A stretch of DNA of 61,302 bases from the NCBI GenBank assembly GCA_035546535.1, contig DASZWQ010000143.1, positions 1 through 61,302 of the forward strand, in the 5' to 3' direction. The notes under the pieces are model-generated. The model ran no database searches and was not told the origin of the DNA. It was given only the letters and a program-made list of their open reading frames with translations. Position 1 is the stretch's first letter, and every line of letters starts with the position of its first letter. Source of the DNA: Pirellulales bacterium (GTDB lineage: Bacteria > Planctomycetota > Planctomycetia > Pirellulales > JACPPG01). Positions 10,301 to 19,049 of the stretch are shown here, piece after piece. A program made the position numbers and the translations under genes.

Positions 10301-11671
10301 ATGCACGCACGCTCGCTCGTCTTGTTTGCGATCTTTGCCCTCGCCATGACGCCGCACACACTCGCTCGTGCCGCCGAGTCGGCAGGTTGGAAGGCGGGCG
10401 TCGCCAAAATTGTCATCACGCCCGAACGCCCCATGTGGATGAGCGGTTATTCCAGCCGCGACCATGCCGCCGAAGGAAAACTGCACGACCTGTGGGCCAA
10501 GGCCCTCGTACTCGAAGACGCCGCGGGCCAACGCGCGGTGCTCGTGACGCTCGACCTGGTGGGCATCGACCGCCTGTTGTCGCTGTCCGTGCGCGACGCT
10601 CTGGAAAAGAACTACGGCCTGACCAAGCGGCAAATCGCGATCAACTGCTCGCACACGCACACCGGTCCGGTCGTGAGCCACAACTTGCGCACGATGTACT
10701 CGCTCGACGAGCAGCAATCGCGCCTGGTCGACGAGTACACCGCCGCGCTCGAAAAGAAGATCATCGCCTTGGTGGGCGAAGCGATTCAGAACCTCGCACC
10801 TGCCGCGATTTCCTGGGGAGGCGGCGAAACCAGTTTTGCCGTCAATCGCCGCAATAATCCCGAACCGGACGTGCCCGCCCTAATCGCCGAGGGAAAACTC
10901 AAAGGTCCGGTCGATCACCAGGTGCCGGTTTTGGCCGTCAACGATGCGGGCGGAAAACTGAAGACGGTCGTTTTCGGCTACGCCTGCCACGCCACGGCCT
11001 TATCGTTCTACCAATGGACGGGCGACTGGCCCGGCTTCGCTATGATCGACCTGGAAAAAGAACATCTCGGCACGGTGGCCATGTTCTGGGCCGGCTGCGG
11101 CGCCGATCAGAATCCACTGCCCCGGCGTACGGTCGAGCTGGCCGAAAAGTATGGCCACGAAATGGCGACGGCCGTCGACCAGGTGCTGGCAGGCGAGATG
11201 ACGCCGATCGCCGGCAAGCTTTCGGAAAGCTATGCCGAGATCGATCTATCGTTTGCCACCTTGCCCACGCGCGAAGAGTTGACCGCACAGGCCGCCTCGA
11301 ATGACAAGTACCAGGCCGCCCGGGCCAAGATGCTGCTTGCGCAGATTGCCGCAGGAAAACCTCTGAGCCCAACGTATCCGTATCCTGTCCAGGTGTGGCG
11401 GCTGGGCAATGGACCGGTGTTTGTCACGCTGGGCGGCGAAGTCGTGGTCGATTACGCACTGCGTCTGGAACAGGAATACCCCAACGAGCGGATGTGGGTC
11501 GCCGGCTACACGAACGATGTGATGGCCTACATTCCCTCGCGGCGCGTGCTGACCGAAGGGGGCTACGAAGGCGCGGGCGCCATGGTCTATTACGGACTCC
11601 CCACGGCGTGGGCGCCCGACGTCGAGGAAAAGATCATCCGCGAAGTCCACCAGCAGATCGGCAAGCCCTGA
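10301..11671 (+). CDS. Neutral/alkaline ceramidase-family exported protein
   Basis: The 456-residue protein begins with a signal peptide (SLVLFAIFALAMTPHTLARA) followed by AGVAKIVITPERPMWMSGY, the N-terminal signature of the neutral ceramidase family in planctomycetes. The metal-site motif SHTHTGP is near residue 125. Ceramidases cleave the amide of ceramide; many planctomycete homologues are shorter than the about 650-residue true ceramidases and lack the C-terminal domain, so substrate specificity is unknown. The ATG at 10301 has GGAG upstream and gives the signal peptide directly; a longer frame from 10175 is unlikely. It converges on efp with a 34-bp gap. Confidence 0.82.
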   Translation: MHARSLVLFAIFALAMTPHTLARAAESAGWKAGVAKIVITPERPMWMSGYSSRDHAAEGKLHDLWAKALVLEDAAGQRAVLVTLDLVGIDRLLSLSVRDALEKNYGLTKRQIAINCSHTHTGPVVSHNLRTMYSLDEQQSRLVDEYTAALEKKIIALVGEAIQNLAPAAISWGGGETSFAVNRRNNPEPDVPALIAEGKLKGPVDHQVPVLAVNDAGGKLKTVVFGYACHATALSFYQWTGDWPGFAMIDLEKEHLGTVAMFWAGCGADQNPLPRRTVELAEKYGHEMATAVDQVLAGEMTPIAGKLSESYAEIDLSFATLPTREELTAQAASNDKYQAARAKMLLAQIAAGKPLSPTYPYPVQVWRLGNGPVFVTLGGEVVVDYALRLEQEYPNERMWVAGYTNDVMAYIPSRRVLTEGGYEGAGAMVYYGLPTAWAPDVEEKIIREVHQQIGKP

Positions 11672-11705
11672 CGCGCGACCGCCGACACAGAATCGCGCCC
11701 GCCGG

Positions 11706-12275
11706 TCATTCCTTGGCGCGTTCCAGGTACTCGCCGGTGCGGGTGTCGATCTTGATGAACGAATCCTGCTCGACGAAGGCCGGGACCAGGATTTCGGCGC
11801 CCGTCTCCAGCTTGACCGGCTTGGTCAGGTTCGTGGCCGTATTGCCGCGCACGGCCGGCTCGGCGTATTCCACCTTCAGGACGACGTGGTTGGGGGGCGT
11901 GACGCTGATGGGGCTGTCATTGAACAACACCATGCGGCAGACCATCCCCTCCTTGATCCACTTCCAGGCATCGTCGACCTGATCGGCCGTGAGCTCGTAC
12001 TGCTCGTAGGTGGTATTCTCCATGAACACGAAATTCTCGCCCTGGCGGTACAGGTACTGGGCGTCGATCTCCGTGACGTCGGCGGCTTCGAGCGAGTCGC
12101 CCCCTTTGTACGTCCGATCCAACATGGTGTTGCGGATCAGGTTCTTCATCCGGCACTTGTACAGGGCGTTCCCCTTGCCCGGCTTCACGAAGTTGCATTC
12201 GACCATGATGTAGGGATCGCCATCGATCTGGACCTTCAATCCCTTCTTGAAATCGCTGGTGGAGTAACTGGCCAC
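11706..12275 (-). CDS. efp: Translation elongation factor P
   Basis: EF-P rescues ribosomes stalled at polyproline. The 189-residue protein has the three-domain EF-P layout; the KOW-like domain I carries PGKG with Lys34 at the loop tip, the residue that receives (R)-beta-lysine in organisms with EpmA/EpmB. The C-terminal OB domain ends TRTGEYLERAKE as in the family. The start is a GTG at 12275 with AGGA about 12 nt upstream. It is divergent from epmB, with a shared 104-bp promoter region, and epmA lies 4 kb away, so lysylation of Lys34 is strongly predicted. No epmC hydroxylase was seen. Confidence 0.97.
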   Translation of the reverse strand: MASYSTSDFKKGLKVQIDGDPYIMVECNFVKPGKGNALYKCRMKNLIRNTMLDRTYKGGDSLEAADVTEIDAQYLYRQGENFVFMENTTYEQYELTADQVDDAWKWIKEGMVCRMVLFNDSPISVTPPNHVVLKVEYAEPAVRGNTATNLTKPVKLETGAEILVPAFVEQDSFIKIDTRTGEYLERAKE

Positions 12276-12379
12276 GGGTGATGTCCTGCCTTGTCGCTTG
12301 GGGGTACGGGTTTATGCTACGATTGCCCGGCGGGAGAAAAGGCCCCGGCCGAGGGTTGGCTCATCAAAGGTAAACGACC

Positions 12380-13405
12380 ATTTTAGCGATCCAGACCGAT
12401 CCTGTCCGCCCCACCTTCCCCCCGGTCGAGCCGTGCTGGCGGCGCGAATTGCGGCAGGCGGTGCGCGATCCCGCGGAGCTCTGCCGACTGCTGGCGCTGC
12501 CGCAGGAGTTTGCCGAACGGGCCATTGCGGCAGCGGGCGGTTTCCCGCTCTTCGTGCCGCGCGGCTTCCTGGCCCGAATCCGTCCCGGCGACCCGATCGA
12601 TCCCCTGCTGCGGCAAGTCCTCCCGGTCGCCGAAGAGTTCGCCACCGTCGCCGGCTACTCAGCCGACCCGGTCAATGATGCCGCCGCCAAGCGGTCGCCC
12701 GGGCTGTTGCAAAAATACGCGGGCCGGGCGCTATTGATCACGACCGGCACCTGCGCCGTCCATTGCCGCTACTGCTTCCGACGGCACTACCCGTACGCCG
12801 AGGCACCGAAGTCGCTTGCCGCCTGGGAGCCGGCGCTCGCCGAAATCGGGGCTGACACGTCACTGCACGAGGTGCTGCTCTCGGGCGGTGACCCGCTGGT
12901 GCTGGTCGACGATTTTCTTGCGCAGCTCGCCAGGCGCTTGGCCGGTATCGCACACCTGCGCCGCTTGCGGATCCACACGCGGCTGCCGGTTGTCATACCC
13001 GAGCGCGTGTGCGACGAGCTCCTCGGCTGGCTGACCGGTAGCCGGCTCACGCCGATCGTGGTCGTGCATGCCAACCACGCGGCCGAACTCGACGAAAGCG
13101 TGTCCCGTGCGCTTGGCCGATTGGTCGATGCGGGGATCGTCGTCTTGAATCAGGCCGTGCTCTTGCGTGGCGTCAACGATTCGGCCGACGCGCTATCGGC
13201 CCTCTGCGAGCGACTCGTCGACTTGCGCGTGATACCTTATTACCTGCATCAGCTCGATCCGGTGGCCGGGGCCGCGCACTTCGAGGTGCCGGAGCACGAG
13301 GGGCGGGCACTGATTGCCGAGTTAGCCGCGCGGCTGCCCGGCTATGCCGTGCCGCGTTATGTTCGCGAAGTACCGGGGGGTACGAGCAAGACAATGATTG
13401 CCTGA
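12380..13405 (+). CDS. epmB: EF-P beta-lysylation protein EpmB (lysine 2,3-aminomutase-like radical SAM)
   Basis: EpmB converts L-alpha-lysine to (R)-beta-lysine for attachment to EF-P. The radical-SAM cluster motif CxxxCxxC is TGTCAVHCRYCFRR (Cys125, 129, 132 from the start chosen here). The SGGDPL motif follows, and the C-terminal YYLHQLDPVAGAAHF segment fits aminomutases. Start: the first ATG/GTG/TTG in frame is TTG 12449, but protein-like sequence (CWRRELRQAVRDP, matching the usual W-xx-L-xx-AVRDP start of EpmB) extends upstream to a stop at 12371. The only plausible initiator there is ATT at 12380, with AAAGG nine bases before it. I annotate ATT as tentative; TTG 12449 (318 aa) is the alternative. 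Confidence 0.88.
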   Translation: MLAIQTDPVRPTFPPVEPCWRRELRQAVRDPAELCRLLALPQEFAERAIAAAGGFPLFVPRGFLARIRPGDPIDPLLRQVLPVAEEFATVAGYSADPVNDAAAKRSPGLLQKYAGRALLITTGTCAVHCRYCFRRHYPYAEAPKSLAAWEPALAEIGADTSLHEVLLSGGDPLVLVDDFLAQLARRLAGIAHLRRLRIHTRLPVVIPERVCDELLGWLTGSRLTPIVVVHANHAAELDESVSRALGRLVDAGIVVLNQAVLLRGVNDSADALSALCERLVDLRVIPYYLHQLDPVAGAAHFEVPEHEGRALIAELAARLPGYAVPRYVREVPGGTSKTMIA

Positions 13406-13464
13406 GAGCGCCACGGCCGAATTGTCGCGGTCGATCGCGCCGCGTTTGGCAACCGGAGGGGGAA

Positions 13465-14367
13465 ATGAAAGTCTTGGTGGGGGTCGACGGGTCGGCGGGG
13501 GGCTTTGCCGCCGTGCGCCTGGCGGGACGCGTCATCGATCCGGCGCGCGATCAGATTGCGCTCTACTACACGCCGCCACAAATACACTCCCGCGATGCGG
13601 GGCCGGAAATCTGCGAGCGGGCAAGGACGGCCCTGGCCGAGGCGATTTTTGCCGAGGCACGCGCCGACCTTCCCGATGGCCTGGCGGACGGTGCCGAGAC
13701 GATCTTGGGCACGCAAAATCCTCGCGAAGGACTATTGGCCGCGGCCGAAGAGTCGCGCGCCGGATTGATCGTTGTCGGCGCCCGCGGAGCTGGCCGCATT
13801 GAAAAGCTGGTACTCGGGAGCGTCTCGGGATCCTTGGTGCGCCAGGCACATGTTCCGGTGCTGGTGGTGCGTCCCTCCGAAGCCAGCCCCGCTCAGGCAC
13901 CTTTACGCGTGCTGTTGGCGTTCGACGGTTCGCCCGACGGACACCGGGCGGTGCGTTTTGCGGCGAGCTTGCACTGGCCCACGGACACTTCCGTCGTCGC
14001 CGCTGGCGTGATCGAGTCGCTCTTGGCCGGCGCGGTGCCGACGTGGTTGGAAGAAAAAGCCCGCTCGGCCGATGCCGAGGCCATGGCGCAGGCCTGGGTG
14101 CGCGAACACGAGGCCGATCGCGAGCATAAGAATGAGGAGCTGCACCAGCTTTGCCAGGCGTTGCCTGGTGTCTTTGCCTCGGCAAAATGCCTGGTTGCCG
14201 AGGGGCATCCGGCGGAACAGATCTTGCGGCTCATCACCGCCGAGCGCATTAACATCGTCGTCGTGGGCGCTCATGGCATGGGAGCCGCCGAGCGGCTGTT
14301 GATCGGCAGCACCGCCGAAAAGGTGCTGTCGATGGCTCCCTGCTCGGTGCTGGTCGTGCGCTCCTAG
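13465..14367 (+). CDS. Universal stress protein, tandem UspA domains
   Basis: The 300-residue protein holds two Usp folds. Both keep the nucleotide-binding G-x2-G-x9-G-S motif: GARGAGRIEKLVLGS in the first (about residues 108-122) and GAHGMGAAERLLIGS in the second (about 268-282). They are therefore of the ATP-binding type. The ATG has a strong GGAGGGGGAA immediately upstream. It is 59 bp after epmB and 35 bp before the CCC1 transporter, so these genes may share a transcript. The role in stress resistance is inferred from the family. Confidence 0.92.
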   Translation: MKVLVGVDGSAGGFAAVRLAGRVIDPARDQIALYYTPPQIHSRDAGPEICERARTALAEAIFAEARADLPDGLADGAETILGTQNPREGLLAAAEESRAGLIVVGARGAGRIEKLVLGSVSGSLVRQAHVPVLVVRPSEASPAQAPLRVLLAFDGSPDGHRAVRFAASLHWPTDTSVVAAGVIESLLAGAVPTWLEEKARSADAEAMAQAWVREHEADREHKNEELHQLCQALPGVFASAKCLVAEGHPAEQILRLITAERINIVVVGAHGMGAAERLLIGSTAEKVLSMAPCSVLVVRS

Positions 14368-14402
14368 TCGAAGTCGTATAGCGCGGGCAGACGGGTGGTG
14401 CG

Positions 14403-15164
14403 ATGAGTTTTCTGCAGCGTGATACGGCTCCGCTCGACGCTGAACATACGCCCGCCGCCATTCACCGCCGTCTGCGCGCCGCGACCGAGCACAGCTACCT
14501 GCGCGATTTCGTTCTCGGCGCCATGGACGGCACGGTGACGACGTTTGCCGTCGTCGCCGGCGTGGCCGGCGCCGGCTTGCCCCGGGGCGTCGCCATCATC
14601 CTCGGCATGGCCAACCTGCTGGCCGATGGCTTCAGCATGGCCGCCGGAAACTACCTGAGCACCAAGACCGATCGCGAGCTGGTCGATCGCGCGCGCCGCA
14701 TCGAAGAGATGCACGTCGACCAGGTGCCTGACGGAGAGCGCGAAGAAGTGCGGCAGATCTTCGCCGCCAAAGGTTTTGAAGGCCCCATCCTCGACGAGGT
14801 CGTCAACGTCATCACCACGGATCGGCGCCGCTGGGTCGATACGATGCTCACCGAGGAACTGGGGCTGCGGTTGGAATCTCCCAGCGCCCTGCGCGCGGCC
14901 GCCTCGACCTTCGCCGCGTTCGTGACTGTCGGACTGATCCCTTTGTTACCCTTTCTCCTGGGAATCTCCGGTGACGGGCGGATTGTATTCGCCGTAAGCG
15001 CCGCGGCCACGGCCGTGGCCTTCTTTGGCGTGGGAATCGCACGCGGACTGGTTTTACACCAATCGGTGGTCCGTGCCGGTTTCGAGACCCTGGGCATCGG
15101 CGGCGTTACGGCCGCCTTGAGTTATGCTGTAGGACTGGCGCTGCAAAGCCTCGGCGCGCCCTGA
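14403..15164 (+). CDS. VIT1/CCC1-family transporter
   Basis: The 253-residue inner-membrane protein matches the Fe2+/Mn2+ CCC1/VIT family: [22 protein letters not shown] as TM1, [19 protein letters not shown] as TM2, a cytosolic Glu-rich metal-binding helical region (about residues 90-150, [16 protein letters not shown]), then three further membrane segments. The family moves ferrous or manganous ions out of the cytosol. It sits 35 bp after the Usp gene and 15 bp before the metallophosphoesterase, which suggests one operon. Confidence 0.88.
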   Translation: MSFLQRDTAPLDAEHTPAAIHRRLRAATEHSYLRDFVLGAMDGTVTTFAVVAGVAGAGLPRGVAIILGMANLLADGFSMAAGNYLSTKTDRELVDRARRIEEMHVDQVPDGEREEVRQIFAAKGFEGPILDEVVNVITTDRRRWVDTMLTEELGLRLESPSALRAAASTFAAFVTVGLIPLLPFLLGISGDGRIVFAVSAAATAVAFFGVGIARGLVLHQSVVRAGFETLGIGGVTAALSYAVGLALQSLGAP

Positions 15165-15179
15165 AGACCAGAGAACAGC

Positions 15180-15980
15180 ATGGCACGCGTCGCCTGGCTT
15201 ACCGATCTGCACTTGAATTTCCTGTCGGGCGACGCCGTCGACAAGTTTTTGGCGCGCGTCGCCGCCACGCGCGCCGATGCGTTCATCATCAGCGGTGATA
15301 TTGCCGAATCGCAAAATGTCACAGAGTATCTGGAATGGATCGCCAGCCGGCTCGCCGGGCCCGTCTATTTCGTGCTGGGAAATCACGACTTCTACAACGG
15401 CTCGATCGCACAGGTTCGAGAAAAAGTTACCGAGCTCTGCCGGCATGAGCCGCAGCTCGTATGGCTGAACACGGCCGATCAGATCGAACTGTCGCCGCAC
15501 GTGGGCCTGGTCGGGCACGACGGTTGGGCCGATGCGCGGCTGGGGGATTACGAGCGGTCGCTCGTCATGATGAACGACTATCGGCTGATCGCGGAGTTTG
15601 CCTCCATGAGCAAGGAGGCGCGCTGGCCGCTCTTGAAGGCCGAGGCCGACGCAGCGGCTGACCACATTCGTCGCGTGCTGCCGGCCGCGCTCGCAAAATT
15701 TCCGCGCGTCGTTCTGGCCACGCACGTGCCGCCGTTTCGCGACGCCTGCTGGCACGACGGCGAAATCTCGGACGACGAGTGGCTGCCGCATTTCACTTCG
15801 AAGGCCATGGGCGACGCACTGATCGAGATCATGCACAAACACCCGACCCGGGAGCTGACCGTGCTTTGCGGCCATACTCACGGCCGCGGTGAAGCACGCC
15901 CCGCCCCGAATATCCTCGTGTTGACCGGCGGCGCGGAGTACGGTTCGCCGGCGATCGAACGCGTTTTTGATTTCTCATAG
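15180..15980 (+). CDS. Calcineurin-like metallophosphoesterase
   Basis: The 266-residue protein carries the five metallophosphoesterase motifs in order: DLH (residues 7-9), GDIAES (about 38), GNHDFY (about 67), THVPP and GHTHGRG. These bind two metal ions. There is no signal peptide, so the protein is cytosolic. Substrate is unknown; phosphodiesters or protein phosphates are possible. It is the last gene of the usp-CCC1 cluster and is followed by repeat site 2. Confidence 0.85.
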   Translation: MARVAWLTDLHLNFLSGDAVDKFLARVAATRADAFIISGDIAESQNVTEYLEWIASRLAGPVYFVLGNHDFYNGSIAQVREKVTELCRHEPQLVWLNTADQIELSPHVGLVGHDGWADARLGDYERSLVMMNDYRLIAEFASMSKEARWPLLKAEADAAADHIRRVLPAALAKFPRVVLATHVPPFRDACWHDGEISDDEWLPHFTSKAMGDALIEIMHKHPTRELTVLCGHTHGRGEARPAPNILVLTGGAEYGSPAIERVFDFS

Positions 15981-16023
15981 CGATGGACAGCATTTCGAAT
16001 GGAGAATCTCGACCCTCCCCTGA

Positions 16024-16102
16024 CCCCTCCCTGACAGGGAGGGGAATCGTAGTCGAGCGAGTTCAATAAACCCTCTCCCTCCGGGAGAGGGTAGGGTGAG
16101 GG
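16024..16102. repeat. Intergenic palindromic repeat site 2 (modules A and B)
   Basis: Module A is the perfect palindrome CCCCTCCCTG-A-CAGGGAGGGG (16024-16044), preceded by GACCCTCCCCTGA. Module B is CCCTCTCCC-TCC-GGGAGAGGG followed by TAGGGTGAGGG (16071-16102). Both are in the same orientation, between the metallophosphoesterase and epmA. Confidence 0.8.
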
Positions 16103-16153
16103 CGCCGGGGTGCGGCTGATGGCGATTTTTTCCGAGCTGCGCGAAGTCTGATC

Positions 16154-17140
16154 GTGATGACTGGCGACCGCGACAACTGGCGACCTACGGCGAGTTGGGA
16201 GATGCTGCGCCGTCGTGCGGCGCTACTAGCCCAGTTGCGCACATTCTTCGCGCGCCATGGTTTTCTCGAAGTGGAGACGCCGCTGTTGTCGGCCGACACG
16301 GTCGTCGATCGGCATCTCGACCCGTTTGGAGTTCCCATCTCGGGTCCGCCGGCAGCCACGAATCCGCAGTATTGGCTGCAAACCTCCCCCGAGTTCGCCA
16401 TGAAGCGCCTGATGGCTGCGGGCGGCGAGGCGATTTATCAGGTGACGCGCGCCTTTCGCCGGGATGAGCAAGGCCAGCGGCACAACCCAGAATTCACGAT
16501 CGTCGAATGGTATCGAGTCGGCGACTCGCTCGACGCCGGCATGCAGTTTCTTTCCGAGCTGTGCCAGGAAATGCTCGGCACGCCGCCGGCAGTGCAATTG
16601 ACCTATCAAGCGGCGTTCCAACAGCACGTCGGCATCGATCCACACACGGCGACGAACGAAGAGATTGTAGAAGCCGCGCGGCACCACGGTGTCTCGGCGC
16701 CAGAAAGCCTGGGCACAGCCGATCGCGATGCCTGGCTCGACTTGCTCTTGGTCACGCTCATCGAACCGCATTTGGGCAAAGTGGCGCCGACGATCTTGCA
16801 CGATTATCCGCCGTCGCAAGCGGCGCTGGCGATTGTGCGGCCCGGCCCGCCGCCGGTGGCCGAACGCTTCGAGCTATACGTGCGAGGGATCGAGCTGGCC
16901 AACGGCTATCACGAATTGCTCGATCCGCACGCGCTCGGCGCGCGAAATCGCGAAAACAACCGGGCGCGGGTCGCCGATGGAAAACGGCCCCTGCCCGAGG
17001 AGAGCCGCCTCTTGGCGGCCATGGAGACCGGTCTGCCAGCCTGTTGCGGCGTGGCGCTGGGCTTCGACCGGGTCGTGATGCTCGCCACGGGCGCGAGCTC
17101 GATCGACGAGGTGATTGCTTTCCCCTTCGATCGAGCGTGA
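16154..17140 (+). CDS. epmA: EF-P lysine aminoacylase EpmA (GenX/PoxA)
   Basis: The 328-residue class II lysyl-tRNA-synthetase paralogue lacks the N-terminal anticodon-binding domain, as EpmA does. Motif 2 is FRRDEQGQRHNPEFTIVEWYR-like, with the specific HNPEFT core near residue 118; motif 3 is GVALGFDRVVML near residue 300. It attaches (R)-beta-lysine, made by EpmB, to Lys34 of EF-P. The frame begins with adjacent GTG (16154) and ATG (16157); either may be used. It lies 2.7 kb beyond epmB on the same strand, separated by three unrelated genes and a repeat. Confidence 0.94.
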   Translation: MMTGDRDNWRPTASWEMLRRRAALLAQLRTFFARHGFLEVETPLLSADTVVDRHLDPFGVPISGPPAATNPQYWLQTSPEFAMKRLMAAGGEAIYQVTRAFRRDEQGQRHNPEFTIVEWYRVGDSLDAGMQFLSELCQEMLGTPPAVQLTYQAAFQQHVGIDPHTATNEEIVEAARHHGVSAPESLGTADRDAWLDLLLVTLIEPHLGKVAPTILHDYPPSQAALAIVRPGPPPVAERFELYVRGIELANGYHELLDPHALGARNRENNRARVADGKRPLPEESRLLAAMETGLPACCGVALGFDRVVMLATGASSIDEVIAFPFDRA

Positions 17141-17337
17141 TGCTCGACCGCGCGCGCCCGACTATCGAAAAGATTTTCGCGCCGCCTACGCCCCTTTTTC
17201 GTAATGCGTCGTTAGTCTGTATCTCACAGGGGTCGGACTAGCCGCGGCGCGGCATTTGCAGCATCCGCGGGCTCAGCCAGCGCGTTCGGGATCTTTCTTG
17301 GCTGCGTGCAGGGGCAATGCACTTCGGGAGCACGAAC

Positions 17338-18951
17338 ATGTCCCCCCTTCTCCTGCCATTTGTCGCATCGCGCGCGCGTGTCGCCGCGACTGCCCCGATT
17401 TCGTCGGTACGAATCACCGCGCTTGCGGCGACCATTCTGGTCGCCGCGACGACGGCGCAGGCTCAGACCGTCATCCGCGTGGCCAGCGGTCTTGATAACC
17501 CGCTCTTCGCCACCTTCGCCCCCGGCGACACCAGCCGCGAGTTCATCGTCGAGCAGGGGAGCAATGGCACGGCCGACATCAAGATCCTGAATCTCGCCGA
17601 CAATACGATCAATCCGACGCCATTTTTGACGCTCTCCGGCATCGCCACCGGCGGCGAGCAAGGGCTCTTGGGCCTGGCCTTCGATCCCAACTACGCCACC
17701 AACGGCCGCTTTTACGTCGACTACACGGCGCCGGGCGGGGCGTTCAACGCCGGCGTGACGCACATCACGCGCTACCAGGTTTCGTCGAACGCCAACGTTG
17801 CCAATGCGGCTAGCGCGACCGACGTGCTGACGATCGACCAGCCGCAGACGAATCACAATGGCGGCTGGATCGGCTTCAGCAATCGGCCCGGTGATTCAGG
17901 GAATCTGTACATCGCGATGGGCGACGGCGGCAACGCCAACGATCAAGGGACGGGTCACATCGAGCCGACGGGTAACGCCCAAGATACGAACTCGCTATTG
18001 GGCAAGATGCTGCGCATCAACGTCGACACGCCCGGCCCGGCGCAGCACCCGAACTACTCCATCCCGTCGAACAACCCCTTTGCCAATGGCGTCGGTGGCG
18101 CGCCCGAGGTGTTTCTGTACGGCCTCCGCAATCCCTTTCGCGATAGCTTCGACACGGCCACCGGCAACTTGATGATCGGCGACGTGGGCCAGGGCGCGCG
18201 GGAGGAGATCGACGTCCAGAAAGCAACCAATCCTGGCGGTGGTGAAAACTACAGTTGGCGTTTGCGCGAAGGAACGATCGCCACGCCCGGCGTCGGTGGG
18301 CCAGCTCCGCCGGGTGCGGTGAACCCGATCCTCGACTATCCGCACACCCCCACGGCACAAGAGCCGATCGGCGGGCAAGCCGTGATCGGCGGTTACATCT
18401 ATCACGGCGCGGGCGTGCCGAGCCTCGACGGTAAGTACATTTTCGGCGATTTGCTGGGGCCGATCAGCAGCTCGAACCCCAACGACCTGGGCCGCATCTT
18501 CTCGCTCGACTACAACGGCACGACCGCGTCGAACTTCACAGACATCACCAGCCAGTTGTTCGCGGGAACATCCTTATCGCTTTCGAGCCCGCACTCTTTT
18601 GGCGTCGATGGCTTCGGCGAGATGTATATCGTCGACGGCAACGGCTCGTTGTATCGCATCGTGCAATCGGCGGCGGCAGGCGACGCCAATCACGACGCCA
18701 TCGTCAACAGCCAGGACATCGCGCTCATCTCGGCGTCATGGCTGGCGACGGGCAGCAATCTGCCAGGCGATACGAATCACGACGGTATCGTCAATTCGCA
18801 GGACATCGCGCTGGTCTCGTCCAACTGGCTGGCCGTCTCGGGCGAAGGGGGTGCCGCCGCGGTGCCCGAGCCGACGGGGCTGGAGCTCGCACTCATCGCG
18901 CTCGTGGGTTGTGCTTTAACGGCATTTCAATGCCAAGGAAGGTTCTCGTAG
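17338..18951 (+). CDS. PQQ-dependent sugar dehydrogenase-like protein with dockerin repeats and PEP-CTERM tail
   Basis: The 537-residue secreted protein has a signal region ending ATTAQAQ, a six-bladed Gdh/YliI-type beta-propeller (about residues 40-430), two Ca-binding dockerin-like repeats (GDANHDAIVNSQDIAL and GDTNHDGIVNSQDIAL, about 455-505), and a C-terminal VPEPTG plus hydrophobic helix typical of PEP-CTERM sorting. The propeller keeps NHNGGWIGF, the presumed catalytic His region, and MGDGGNANDQG. Soluble PQQ glucose dehydrogenases oxidise aldoses. ATG 17338 has GGGAG eight bases upstream and is preferred to ATG 17317. It is monocistronic. Confidence 0.85.
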   Translation: MSPLLLPFVASRARVAATAPISSVRITALAATILVAATTAQAQTVIRVASGLDNPLFATFAPGDTSREFIVEQGSNGTADIKILNLADNTINPTPFLTLSGIATGGEQGLLGLAFDPNYATNGRFYVDYTAPGGAFNAGVTHITRYQVSSNANVANAASATDVLTIDQPQTNHNGGWIGFSNRPGDSGNLYIAMGDGGNANDQGTGHIEPTGNAQDTNSLLGKMLRINVDTPGPAQHPNYSIPSNNPFANGVGGAPEVFLYGLRNPFRDSFDTATGNLMIGDVGQGAREEIDVQKATNPGGGENYSWRLREGTIATPGVGGPAPPGAVNPILDYPHTPTAQEPIGGQAVIGGYIYHGAGVPSLDGKYIFGDLLGPISSSNPNDLGRIFSLDYNGTTASNFTDITSQLFAGTSLSLSSPHSFGVDGFGEMYIVDGNGSLYRIVQSAAAGDANHDAIVNSQDIALISASWLATGSNLPGDTNHDGIVNSQDIALVSSNWLAVSGEGGAAAVPEPTGLELALIALVGCALTAFQCQGRFS

Positions 18952-18966
18952 CTTCCCCTGCCCCAT

Positions 18967-18995
18967 TGTTGGTTTTCCCGGAGATGCGCTAGAAT
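18967..18995 (+). promoter_or_regulatory. Sigma-70-like promoter for proS
   Basis: TTGTTG, 17-bp spacer, TAGAAT, ending 54 bp before the proS ATG. Recognised by consensus only. Confidence 0.5.
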
Positions 18996-19049
18996 GGCAC
19001 CCTTTGTGGCACGCCGTCGTAGCGTTCAAACCCCGTAGAAAACCGATTC

